From contig NZ_CP093301.1 of assembly GCF_024362785.1 (NCBI RefSeq), forward strand, positions 4,402,001-4,466,000: a stretch of 64,000 nucleotides of DNA, given 5' to 3'. Under the pieces are notes generated by a model. It was not told the origin of the DNA. It ran no database searches and saw nothing but the letters and a program-made list of their open reading frames with translations. The stretch is from Evansella sp. LMS18 (GTDB lineage: Bacteria > Bacillota > Bacilli > Bacillales > Salisediminibacteriaceae). Below are positions 45,315-53,848 of the stretch, piece by piece. Every line of letters begins with the position of its first letter. The first letter of the stretch is position 1. Both the position numbers and the translations under genes were made by a program.

Positions 45315-45520
45315 AACCGGAGAAATTTCTCTTATATAGTAATTAGCACTAAAAATAGCTTAAATAGACGGAGAGATTCCGCCTATTTAAACAAATCAAC
45401 TAAAAATCCTTTATTTTTCGTTGCATAACCGGAAAAACTCCCCCTATTTATCCTCAAAATAGCTTTTTATTACAACTAACCGAACAATTTCCGCTTATTT
45501 TATTATCGCCCATTATTTGA
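45315..45520. repeat. Four degenerate copies of a CCGGAAA...CCCCTATTTA intergenic repeat
   Basis: Related blocks at about 45315 (AACCGGAGAAATTTCTCTTA), 45364 (AGACGGAGAGATTCCGCCTA), 45427 (AACCGGAAAAACTCCCCCTA) and 45478 (AACCGAACAATTTCCGCTTA) are separated by 25-40 nt of AT-rich sequence containing AAAATAGCTTWWWW words. The rest of the gap to 45715 shows no gene. Confidence 0.55.
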
Positions 45521-45715
45521 TTGTTATAAGAACTTCTTATTTTAATTCAGAGAGGTGAAACCTTCAGGGATTTGCTACCTTACTTAATCCAGAGCTGTTA
45601 AACTATAAAAAATTTACATTATAAAGACAAATTGGTATTTTTAAGGTAATGAGTATGTTAGAAGATACTTTTCCAGCAGAGAGGCACCTAATTTAATCCA
45701 GTAAGGGGGGCAAAA

Positions 45716-46450
45716 ATGAGACAGGACAAGCCGGCAATTTTAATAGTGGGAACATACCATTTTGGAGGTTCCCCTGATATGGTACAAATGGATACAGGAA
45801 ATGTGTTATCTGAACAAAAACAAAAAGAAGTATTAGAAGTAGTTGAAAAACTGGAAAAATTCAAACCGACAAAGGTTGCTGTGGAAGCAGATAAGGCAAA
45901 AGATGCAGCTCTTAACGTTAACTATAAAGAATATAAAACTCGCAACATTCAATTAACAGCAAACGAGATTCACCAATTAGGATTCAGAATAAGTAACAGA
46001 CTTAACCTCGAAAATATATATGCAGTTGACTGGATGGGCGATGCAGGCAACAGAGATATAGGCGAGGTTCTAGATTGGGCAAAACAGAATCAGACAGAAT
46101 TATATGAGCAGATCATGGAATTTTACATACCGAAAATAGCACCAAATATAAAAGAATTATCCATTTTAGAAGCATTAAAAGAAATTAATAACAAAGAGAG
46201 AATCCTTACAGAACATGAGATGTATTTAAAGCTAGCTCAAATTGGAGCAGGTACTGAATATGTAGGGATTGACTGGATGAGTTGGTGGTACCAGAGAAAT
46301 CTAATTATCTACCACAACCTTCTCAAACTAACGGAAAATAAAAATGAGCGAATTTTGTTACTGATTGGAGGGGCGCACGTCCATTTGGTAAGCCAGTTCC
46401 TCTCAGAGAGCAGCCAAATACAAGTTTTAAAAGTTGATGACTATTTATAA
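45716..46450 (+). CDS. DUF5694-like protein (TraB/ChaN-like fold)
   Basis: A 244-residue cytoplasmic protein beginning AILIVGTYHFGGSPDMVQMD, the signature of the DUF5694/TraB-like group, with a C-terminal ILLLIGGAHVHLVSQFL strand-helix carrying two His that could bind metal with H15 or so of the first motif. The biochemical role is unknown. ATG 45716 is preceded by AAGGGGGGC. It is followed 42 nt later by a frameshifted ASCH gene. Confidence 0.72.
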   Translation: MRQDKPAILIVGTYHFGGSPDMVQMDTGNVLSEQKQKEVLEVVEKLEKFKPTKVAVEADKAKDAALNVNYKEYKTRNIQLTANEIHQLGFRISNRLNLENIYAVDWMGDAGNRDIGEVLDWAKQNQTELYEQIMEFYIPKIAPNIKELSILEALKEINNKERILTEHEMYLKLAQIGAGTEYVGIDWMSWWYQRNLIIYHNLLKLTENKNERILLLIGGAHVHLVSQFLSESSQIQVLKVDDYL

Positions 46451-46492
46451 GCGGCAGGAATATATCGCCGGTAAAAGGGAGGGGAACTGTAA

Positions 46493-46833
46493 GTGCAGCA
46501 CCAAATGGGTTTATATAAAGAATACTTCCATGCAATTAAAGAGGGGAAAAAGACAGTTGAAGTTCGACGAATGACGAAAAAAGAAGAAAAATTAAGGTTG
46601 GCGATACGATTGAATTTATCCTTATGCCGGAACAAAATAATCGCTTAAAAGTTAAAGTAACAGATCTTAGAAAGTATGATACATTTCAGGATATGTACCA
46701 GGACATCCCTTTCAGAGACTTAGATTGCGAGAGCTGGACAATGGAGGAGATGATTGAGGGCACCTACCAGATTTACACTCCGGAGCAGGAAAAATTCTGG
46801 GGAACATTAGCTATTACAATCGAATACCGGTAG
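46493..46833 (+). pseudogene. ASCH-domain protein gene with a frameshift
   Basis: GTG 46493 (GGGAGGGG upstream) starts QHQMGLYKEYFHAIKEGKKT VEVRR, the typical ASCH/EVE-like opening (quoted in two parts). In the A5 run near 46590 the frame is lost; the sense resumes one frame over as KIKVGDTIEFILMPEQ...DLRKYDTFQDMYQDI and ends at 46833. ASCH proteins bind RNA or hydrolyse modified nucleosides (N4-acetylcytidine). One base change in the homopolymer would restore a protein of about 113 residues. Confidence 0.75.
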
Positions 46834-47040
46834 GAAAACGAATAAACAGTCAATTATTTTTAGCTACAGATAACGGCTGTTTTCAATTTTATTCACCCAA
46901 TATTTGTACTATAATAAGTATTTCCATACATACAGAATCATCCGCCGAGACACAGTAAGCAACTATAGGAAGCACTGCTGATTGAAAGGGATCTTATGTA
47001 TTGAAAACCTTCAATCAAAATAAGAGAGGAGGTATAAAGA

Positions 47041-48486
47041 ATGGACTGGAAGCCAGACCGATCGGATAAAAAACCTATTTATAAACAAATAGCAGAATAT
47101 ATTGAGAAGGGTATTTCAGCTGGAGATTTTCCAACCGATCTGCCTTTGCCGCCTGAGCGACGGCTGGCGGAAAAATTAAACGTTAACCGGAGTACCATTG
47201 TGGCTGCTTATGATGAACTTCAGGCCATTGGTCTGGTTGAAAGGAAAAAAGGGAGCGGTACTTGGATTAGTACAGATATTTGGGGTCTCTCGCATAAAAG
47301 AATGCCGAACTGGGGCCGATATGTGGAAGGTGGCTCATTCCTGCCTAATCAGCCAGTGGTGCAGCGGCTTCGTACGGAAACACAAAGAGAAGACTTAATT
47401 GATTTAGCGAGCGGTGAGTTAGCTCCGGATTTATTTCCCTCTGAAACATTTCAGGAGATTTTTACAAAAACGCCTTTCCATGGCCACCTCGGCTACGACC
47501 ATCCCCAGGGGAATGAAATGCTGAGAGAGACTATTTCGATGCATGCAAAGGAATACAGGGATATTCAAATAAATCCTGAATCTATTTTAATCACATCAGG
47601 TGCACAGCAGGCGATCCATCTGATAGTACAGTGTTTACTAAAGCCAGGGGATGCTGTTGCGATTGAAGACCCCTCGTATGCTTACTCTCTGCCTATATTT
47701 CGGACTGCAGGCCTGAAAGTTTCCCATCTGCCAATAGATAGGAATGGGGTTAACCCTGACGATATAGAACTTTTACATAAGAAACACCGGCTCCGCATGC
47801 TTTTTTTAAATCCAGATCATCAAAATCCAACTGGCACAAAACTCACTTTAAGCCGCAGGAAAAGAATTCTGGAAATTTCCTCGGAATATGGCATCCCGAT
47901 TATAGAGGATGATCCCTATAGTTTGACTTCTTTTAGTGGGGAAACTGGCCCCACCTTGAAATCGATGGACCATCTGGGGAATGTCCTTTATATTAGTTCT
48001 TTGTCAAAAATAGTCGCTTCAGGTTTACGGATTGGCTGGGTCATGGGACCGGAAAAAGTAATTGAACGATTGGCTGATGCTAAACAGCAAGTGGATTTCG
48101 GGCATAGTGTTTTTCCCCTTTGGGTCGCTAATGAATTTCTTGGTTCTGGCCAATTTAAAGGACATATTTCCATTCTTCGCCAACATCTTCATGAACGGCG
48201 TGACCAGCTTATCTCCTCTCTGAACAGCCACTTAAGGGAAAAAACGGATTATTTCATTCCTGAAGGGGGCATTCATTTCTGGTGCAAAATCAGAGAACCG
48301 GTGGATGAATTCCGCTTACTTGAGGAATCCATTAAAGGAGGGGTGGCATTCGTGCCAGGAAACGTATTAGGTACAAAAAAAGGATATGTACGCTTTACTT
48401 TCGGCCGGGGGGATATAGATTCAATAAACGAAGGTATAAGAAGGTTTGCAGAAGTATTACGTCAAATGGAGAAGATCAAAAATTAG
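47041..48486 (+). CDS. MocR/PdxR-type regulator (GntR HTH fused to aminotransferase domain)
   Basis: A 481-residue fusion. Residues about 10-75 form a GntR winged helix (LPLPPERRLAEKLNVNRSTI). The remainder is a fold-type I PLP domain with NPDHQNPTGT, and K323 in SLSKIVASGLRIGW as the expected PLP Schiff-base lysine. Members regulate PLP, GABA, taurine or other amino-compound genes. Its target is unclear, since no PLP-synthesis genes are adjacent; autoregulation is likely. A GAGGAGG site precedes ATG 47041. Confidence 0.9.
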   Translation: MDWKPDRSDKKPIYKQIAEYIEKGISAGDFPTDLPLPPERRLAEKLNVNRSTIVAAYDELQAIGLVERKKGSGTWISTDIWGLSHKRMPNWGRYVEGGSFLPNQPVVQRLRTETQREDLIDLASGELAPDLFPSETFQEIFTKTPFHGHLGYDHPQGNEMLRETISMHAKEYRDIQINPESILITSGAQQAIHLIVQCLLKPGDAVAIEDPSYAYSLPIFRTAGLKVSHLPIDRNGVNPDDIELLHKKHRLRMLFLNPDHQNPTGTKLTLSRRKRILEISSEYGIPIIEDDPYSLTSFSGETGPTLKSMDHLGNVLYISSLSKIVASGLRIGWVMGPEKVIERLADAKQQVDFGHSVFPLWVANEFLGSGQFKGHISILRQHLHERRDQLISSLNSHLREKTDYFIPEGGIHFWCKIREPVDEFRLLEESIKGGVAFVPGNVLGTKKGYVRFTFGRGDIDSINEGIRRFAEVLRQMEKIKN

Positions 48487-48642
48487 AACGATGCCTTGTG
48501 CATGGTTCTTTTTTTGTGCATAAGAAAAATAATACAGTGAAATTGGATGGTTTAAAAACATATGAATTGGATGTGTTAATAAATTTTATTGCCTGTATTA
48601 TTTAAAGGGAGGGAACAATCCTTCACTTAATTAGCTGAATGA

Positions 48643-48838
48643 TTTTCATATATAGACTTTGCGTAAAAAAAAGACGGACATTATTTTTTTATTGCAGCAT
48701 AAGACGGCGACTCTGGCGGGAAAAGCATGAAAAGCTGAAAATCCATTTTTGACGTCGTTAGTCGTCAAAAATTAGTTGAAGCCGTGCCCGCAGAACGCGT
48801 CCGTCTGTAGCGTAAATCGAACAACAAAGTAACCTTTT
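48643..48838. repeat. Dispersed ~190-bp repeat, copy 1
   Basis: From TTTCATATATAGACTTTG through AAGACGGCGACTCTGGCGGG, AGCTGAAAATCCATTTTTGA, TGAAGCCGTGCCCGCAGAAC and CGTCCGTCTGTAGCGTAAAT to GAACAACAAAGTA, this closely matches 50717-50907 in the same orientation. A central TTTTTGACG...CGTCAAAAA hairpin is present. The GACTC-GCGGGAA / CCCGCAGAA-CG / TGTAGCGxAAATC framework is that of a repeat found many times in Bacillaceae genomes. Confidence 0.85.
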
Positions 48839-48943
48839 AAGATAACGTGCGTATTAAAATTGAAAATCTTGAATTAGGAAATTGATTCAGCTGTTAACTT
48901 TTTTATTATAATACTTAATACTGTTATCCAGGGAGGTAGCCTA

Positions 48944-49141
48944 ATGAATAATGTACTATTAATTGCCAGTGCAATCATTTGTATCATCGCACTTATAATC
49001 ACTATTCTTGTTGGGATTGACCCAAACGATAAAGACTATCATAAGACAGCGAAAAGCCGGATCACATTATTGACTACGTTTTACATTGTAACATTTGTAC
49101 CTGCACTCGGCTTTGCTATTATTTATTTTTTGACCAGGTGA
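48944..49141 (+). CDS. Small two-helix membrane protein
   Basis: A 65-residue protein with helices NVLLIASAIICIIALIITIL and TTFYIVTFVPALGFAIIYFL around a charged loop (DPNDKDYHKTAKSR). GGGAGG precedes ATG 48944. It lies 41 nt before the Sco1 gene and may be co-transcribed; a role beside cytochrome oxidase copper delivery is conceivable but not shown. Confidence 0.6.
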   Translation: MNNVLLIASAIICIIALIITILVGIDPNDKDYHKTAKSRITLLTTFYIVTFVPALGFAIIYFLTR

Positions 49142-49182
49142 CATGTTATTACTAATTTTTTGGGAAGCAGGGGAAAGTTACA

Positions 49183-49809
49183 ATGAGAAAAACATATTTT
49201 ATATCAGTTGTTTTTTTAGTTTTGTTAGTCTTTTCAGGCTGCGGCTTTATGTACGCTGATTCTGCGCCAGAAAGAGAAGGTGTTATAGATATGTCCGAAG
49301 TCGAAAGAGAAGAAGACTATCAATGGAGAATGCCTGAATTTGAAGCTCAGAACCAATATGGGGAATTGGTGACAAACAAAGATACAGAAGGTGAAAAGAC
49401 ATTAGTAAAAACTATTTTTACGCGGTGTCCAACTGTATGTACGACAATGACCCCTAACATGGTGCAGATCCAGGAAGCTATGCTCAGAGAAGAGATCGAT
49501 GGAATCAATATTGTCTCTTTTACTGTTGACCCGGAATTTGATACACCAGAACGACTGGAAGAATATGCTCACTCTTATGGCGCAGATCTTGGTAACTGGA
49601 CCTTTCTCACAGGGTATGAGGAGTCCTTCTTAACAGATGAACTAGCGCCAGCCCTCTTCACAGTGTTCCAGCCTGTAGATAATGATATTTTACACCCGAC
49701 TCGCTTTTATCTGTTTAACGAAGATGGAGATATAATCAGGATGTATGAGGGAGATGAGAGTTTTAATCTGGACAGTGTCATTTCAGACCTTAAATCCCTG
49801 AAGAACTGA
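49183..49809 (+). CDS. Sco1/SenC-family copper chaperone lipoprotein
   Basis: A 208-residue membrane-anchored thioredoxin-fold protein that inserts copper into the CuA centre of cytochrome c oxidase. Lipobox: LVFSGC20. The copper ligands are complete: C82 and C86 in RCPTVC and H171 in DILHPTRF. The length is typical. A terminator follows at 49868. No cytochrome oxidase genes are adjacent. Confidence 0.9.
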   Translation: MRKTYFISVVFLVLLVFSGCGFMYADSAPEREGVIDMSEVEREEDYQWRMPEFEAQNQYGELVTNKDTEGEKTLVKTIFTRCPTVCTTMTPNMVQIQEAMLREEIDGINIVSFTVDPEFDTPERLEEYAHSYGADLGNWTFLTGYEESFLTDELAPALFTVFQPVDNDILHPTRFYLFNEDGDIIRMYEGDESFNLDSVISDLKSLKN

Positions 49810-49867
49810 TTAACATAGCATAGTTCTTAAGTTTGATGTTGGTTAACGCTCCACCAACATCAAATTA

Positions 49868-49912
49868 AAAAGACTGCCCATGCTTTTCAGAAATTCATGG
49901 GCAGCCTTTTCC
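49868..49912. terminator. Bidirectional terminator between Sco1 and coiled-coil genes
   Basis: ACTGCCCATG / CATGGGCAG(C) arms, 13-nt loop, A-rich before and TTTT after. A separate GTTGGTTAACG-type hairpin lies just upstream. Confidence 0.7.
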
Positions 49913-49932
49913 TATTTTACTATTTTCCTATT

Positions 49933-50673
49933 TCATGGATCTGACCGGCTGTATTTGCTCACTCCAGTCCAGAACAGGGTGCCAGCCATGAAGGCAGCAA
50001 ATATTATGAGATAAATGGAAAACAGCCATTTATTATCTGAAGTTCCGATAAAGTTTTCATACTGCTTTTCGAATGACGAAACAGACACGCTTTCCAAAAA
50101 GTTATGGGGAGTGATAACCGTTCCGCTCTCTATGGCAAAGTACAAATACTCGGTATGCTCTGTTCTCATTATTTTGTCTCTGGAGGTAGTGTACTTGACT
50201 AAAGCAGTTAATATATCACTTTCTTCCTGGATTTTTCCTGTTTTTCTTTCGCTCTCATGCTGTGCTTTCATTTCCCCAATCGCAGCTTTTGCTGCAGCCT
50301 CTTCCTCTTTCAATAAATCATTAAGCTCTTTTTGAATTTCCCCTGCTGTTTTATCTGTTCCGTCATTTTCAAGAATAGCGTCGAGAGCGCGGAAAAGCTG
50401 ATCCTTTTTCTTGTCTTCCAGCTGCTGTTTATATAAAGCGAGCTCCTCTTTTTGTCTTTCCTCCATGTTTTTATCTTCTTTTTCCATGATGACTGTATGC
50501 TTTTCCGTCTTGAAAATCTGCAGGCTGCCAGGTTTATAGTAGCTTATGGAGTCCTGAAAATGATTTTCCAGGATGTTTTTCAGGCTGTTTTCTGTATCAT
50601 TTGCCAAAGCAGGAGAGGACAGCATGAGCAACAAACTGCCGGTTATGAAAATTAACAGATATTTTTTTGCCAT
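49933..50673 (-). CDS. Exported coiled-coil protein with C-terminal membrane helix, unknown
   Basis: A 246-residue protein with signal peptide (KYLLIFITGSLLLMLSSPALA), a highly charged helical central region (about 70-160, Glu/Lys-rich, e.g. KKDQLFRALDAILEND), and one C-terminal membrane helix (LFSIYLIIFAAFMAGTLFW). The plan resembles sporulation membrane protein YpjB, but I cannot confirm it. It would sit outside the membrane, anchored at its end. The gene lies between two copies of the 190-bp repeat together with the Sco1 gene. Confidence 0.55.
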   Translation of the reverse strand: MAKKYLLIFITGSLLLMLSSPALANDTENSLKNILENHFQDSISYYKPGSLQIFKTEKHTVIMEKEDKNMEERQKEELALYKQQLEDKKKDQLFRALDAILENDGTDKTAGEIQKELNDLLKEEEAAAKAAIGEMKAQHESERKTGKIQEESDILTALVKYTTSRDKIMRTEHTEYLYFAIESGTVITPHNFLESVSVSSFEKQYENFIGTSDNKWLFSIYLIIFAAFMAGTLFWTGVSKYSRSDP

Positions 50674-50716
50674 CTTTGTATTTCCTTTCTGTTTGGAAGT
50701 TTAATAGTTGAATTAA

Positions 50717-50907
50717 TTTCATATATAGGATCTGAATAAAAGAAACGAACATTACTTTTCGATTGCAGCGTAAGACGGCGACTCTGGCGGGAACAGTGCG
50801 AGCTGAAAATCCATTTTTGACGGCGTTCAGCCGTCAAAAATTAGTTGAAGCCGTGCCCGCAGAACGCGTCCGTCTGTAGCGTAAATCGAACAATAAAGTA
50901 GCATTAT
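50717..50907. repeat. Dispersed ~190-bp repeat, copy 2
   Basis: Direct repeat of 48643-48838 with scattered substitutions. In the central hairpin copy 2 has TTTTTGACGGCG / CAGCCGTCAAAAA whereas copy 1 has TTTTTGACGTCG / TAGTCGTCAAAAA. The two copies bracket 1.9 kb with three genes. Confidence 0.85.
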
Positions 50908-51077
50908 AAAATAGTCTACCTACTAAAGATGAGAATCTTTTATTATGCAATCCATTCAGTTACTAAGGGCAAGAATGCATCTGGAGAATATATATGATTC
51001 TATTGGCGGTAATATAACATTGATAGATTTAAAGACTGAGGGAAACACGAGGAAAAAAGAAAGGGGAAGGTAACAAA

Positions 51078-51106
51078 AAAACCAGCCTGGAGGAGCCAGG
51101 CCGGCT
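51078..51106 (-). terminator. Terminator of the HEPN-like gene
   Basis: On the minus strand AGCCGGCCTGG-CTCCT-CCAGGCTGGTT forms a stem with G-T pairs, followed by TTTTTG. Confidence 0.7.
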
Positions 51107-51114
51107 TCTTATTA

Positions 51115-51546
51115 CTATACAATTCGTTTACTCTTGCTTTTTACCATCCGGTAACATTGCTCCAGCTGCTGGAATTCTTTGTCGCTGATAGGGCGCATAT
51201 GGCATACTTTGTTCCTGACACTTTTCAGGGAGATAAGGTCGCTGATTTCTTTGGAAGTAAACTTGAAGGACATGGCAGGGTTCCTTGTGAGGTAGGTGGT
51301 GATCTGAAAGAACGTAGCGTTGTTCAGGTCAATCTGAATGTCATCATTTTTTCCCCAGGTATGCCCGTATTGTTTCTGATGGGTTTTCCTTACAAATTCC
51401 CTTAAATTTGTTTCAATTTCAAACAGCATCCTGTAAGCTTCAGCCATCTCTTTTGCTGTATTAAGGGTTTTCGGATCCTTTCGTTTGCCTGGGGAGGTCG
51501 GCGGCCTTTTCCTGCCAGGTCCACTTGGCTGGCGATTGTAAATCAT
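51115..51546 (-). CDS. HEPN-like helical protein with an Rx4H motif
   Basis: A 143-residue protein. After a basic Pro/Gly-rich N-terminal 30 residues it is all-helical. R111-N-K-V-C-H116 in LKSVRNKVCHMRPISD matches the R-N-x3-H (Rx4-6H) catalytic signature of HEPN ribonucleases at the expected place, the N-terminus of the last helix. MAEAYRMLFEIETNLREFVR and EFQQLEQCYRMV fit the flanking helices. No nucleotidyltransferase or other antitoxin partner is adjacent. The HEPN call is by motif only. Confidence 0.55.
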   Translation of the reverse strand: MIYNRQPSGPGRKRPPTSPGKRKDPKTLNTAKEMAEAYRMLFEIETNLREFVRKTHQKQYGHTWGKNDDIQIDLNNATFFQITTYLTRNPAMSFKFTSKEISDLISLKSVRNKVCHMRPISDKEFQQLEQCYRMVKSKSKRIV

Positions 51547-51909
51547 ACTATCATCTTCTTTCTCCGGGGATTATATTGGTGGATTATTATAAGGATTCGC
51601 TCTCTCGACAATAAATTCCTTCCTAACAGAGAGTGAGTTTATTATAGTTGATGCAATGCAATATAATCAAGTTCAATGTGTACTTTGTTAAACTTATGAA
51701 ACATATATTGCTCGCCCAGGGATGTGTTTACTTTCTTTTAAAAATCAATATCCTCTATAATATGAAGTGACAAGCTTATGTTTTCGTTACGTAATGCCAC
51801 ATATCGCGGAGGTAAATCAGTCTGATAAGAAATCTGTAAGGGTATCGGGCTGGTTATACTAATACGACGTAATCACATACTTGCAACGATGAAAGAGGAG
51901 GGAGATCCT

Positions 51910-53592
51910 ATTTTTGAAAAAAGAGTTCGCCATCTTAAAAGGTTCAGGGAGATAGCTATTGCCTTTTCCAGGTATGGCTTCGGTTTTCTTGTGAAGGAAA
52001 TGGGCCTCGATCATCTTCTGTCTTTGCCCGCTAGAGTGTTTAAGCATGATGATAAGCAGAAAATACACAGGAAAACCCGGGGAGAACGTATCCGGTTATT
52101 TTTAGAAGAGCTAGGGCCGGCCTTCGTGAAAGTAGGACAAATTGCAAGCACCAGGCCAGATCTCCTGCCGGATGATATCCTTGATGAACTTCAGAAACTC
52201 CAGGATACGGTTCCGCCGTTTCCATTTGAAGACGCAAGAAACATTATTGAAGCGGAGCTGGGCGGCAGACTGGAAGACTTCTTCATGGAATTTGATGAAG
52301 CCCCGCTTGGATCTGCCTCCATCGGCCAGGTCCATTACGCTGTTTTAAACTCAGGTGAACAGGTTGCTGTAAAAGTACAGCGCCCTAATATAGAAAACAG
52401 AATTAAAACGGATCTGGAGATTCTGAAACAGGCATCCGTTCTCGCTGAACTAAGGCTGGACTGGGCTGCGCAGTATGAAATCAGTGAAATCGTGGAAGAG
52501 ATTTCCAAAGCGGTTTTAACGGAAATGGATTATGTGACGGAAGGGCAAAATGCCGATAAGATCTCCGCACAGTTTGAAAAGGACAGGAAGATACACATCC
52601 CTGAAGTCTTCTGGGATTATACGACGAAAAGAGTTTTAACGATGGAGTTCATCGAAGGGACTAAGGTGAATAACCTGGAAGAACTTGTTACAAAAGGCTA
52701 TGACAAAAAAGTACTTGCTGAACGGATTACGAACGCGGTTTTCCACCAGGTTTTAATAGAAGGTTTTTTTCACGGAGACCCTCACCCAGGCAATATTTTC
52801 ATTCTCCCTGGTGAGACGGTAGTGTTCATGGATTTTGGGATGACGGGACGGCTGACGCCTGAGATGAAAGCGAATTTTGCCGTGTTAATTATCGCGCTCA
52901 TGCGCCAGAATACTGAAGGAGTCATAAAAGCTATCACGAAAATGGGCCTCGTGCCGGACGATGTGGACATGCAAGTGCTTACTGCGGATGTGGAGGATCT
53001 TCGGGAAAAATACTATGATGTCCCTCTAAGCAAAGTGAGTTTAGGTGATGCGGTAAATGACCTGTTTTCTGTAGCTAGAAAGCATCACATCAAGCTTCCT
53101 CCTGATTTGACTCTGCTCGGGAAAACCTTGCTCACCCTTGAAGGAGTTGCGGAGAAACTGGATCCGGATATCAGTATCGTGAAGATTGCAGAACCATTCG
53201 GGCGGCAGCTGTTAAAAGAACGTTACCATCCTTTTACGTTGGCAAAAAGAATTTTAAGCCAGTGGAGCGATTATGGAGAGGTACTCATCGATATCCCAAA
53301 GAACATTCAGCAAATAACAGCCGTGATGAAAAAAGGGAAGGTACCGGTTGAAATAACCATGCCTGATCTTGAAATGTTTTTGAATAAACTGAACCGGATC
53401 AGCAACCGGCTGTCCATTAGTATTGTTATACTCGCTTTCAGTATTATTATGGCCGGTCTGGTCGTCGGGACGGCAATAGGAGGGCAGTCATCGGTGCTAT
53501 GGAATATACCCGCAGTAGAAATTGGCTTCGGGATAGCGATGCTCATGTTTTTCTGGCTGCTGTATTCCATATTCAAGTCAGGGAAATTATAA
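51910..53592 (+). CDS. ABC1/AarF/UbiB-family atypical kinase; likely ATT start
   Basis: About 560 residues. Family motifs: the KxGQ signature FVKVGQIASTRPDLLP (about residue 70), Ala-rich loop GSASIGQVHYA, VAVKVQRP (ATP lysine), HGDPHPGNIF catalytic loop, and MDFGMTGRL metal loop; two C-terminal membrane helices. Members support isoprenoid-quinone or lipid metabolism. The in-frame ATG at 51889 has no ribosome binding site, whereas GGAGGGAG at 51897-51904 lies just before ATT 51910. A start there gives the N-terminus (M)FEKRVRHLKRFREIA, matching the short start usual in Bacillus homologues. Confidence 0.85.
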   Translation: MFEKRVRHLKRFREIAIAFSRYGFGFLVKEMGLDHLLSLPARVFKHDDKQKIHRKTRGERIRLFLEELGPAFVKVGQIASTRPDLLPDDILDELQKLQDTVPPFPFEDARNIIEAELGGRLEDFFMEFDEAPLGSASIGQVHYAVLNSGEQVAVKVQRPNIENRIKTDLEILKQASVLAELRLDWAAQYEISEIVEEISKAVLTEMDYVTEGQNADKISAQFEKDRKIHIPEVFWDYTTKRVLTMEFIEGTKVNNLEELVTKGYDKKVLAERITNAVFHQVLIEGFFHGDPHPGNIFILPGETVVFMDFGMTGRLTPEMKANFAVLIIALMRQNTEGVIKAITKMGLVPDDVDMQVLTADVEDLREKYYDVPLSKVSLGDAVNDLFSVARKHHIKLPPDLTLLGKTLLTLEGVAEKLDPDISIVKIAEPFGRQLLKERYHPFTLAKRILSQWSDYGEVLIDIPKNIQQITAVMKKGKVPVEITMPDLEMFLNKLNRISNRLSISIVILAFSIIMAGLVVGTAIGGQSSVLWNIPAVEIGFGIAMLMFFWLLYSIFKSGKL

Positions 53593-53848
53593 GCAGCAGG
53601 CTGGTAAAACAGTAACGGGGTATGGTGGTTAGTAAATTGATTATTCTGAATATTTCACGTACCGTATTGTTAATTAGTCAGAAAAAAACAAACCTACATT
53701 TAAAAACTACAGTATTCGCCAATAAATTACAAGCTCTTTTTCAAGCTAGTACCAGGCAAATTGATGGTGCAGCTATTCGTTATAAACTTTTAAGGCAGGT
53801 CTTATGAATATTTTGAGGACTGCGGGCAACTATTCAGGAGGGTGGCAG

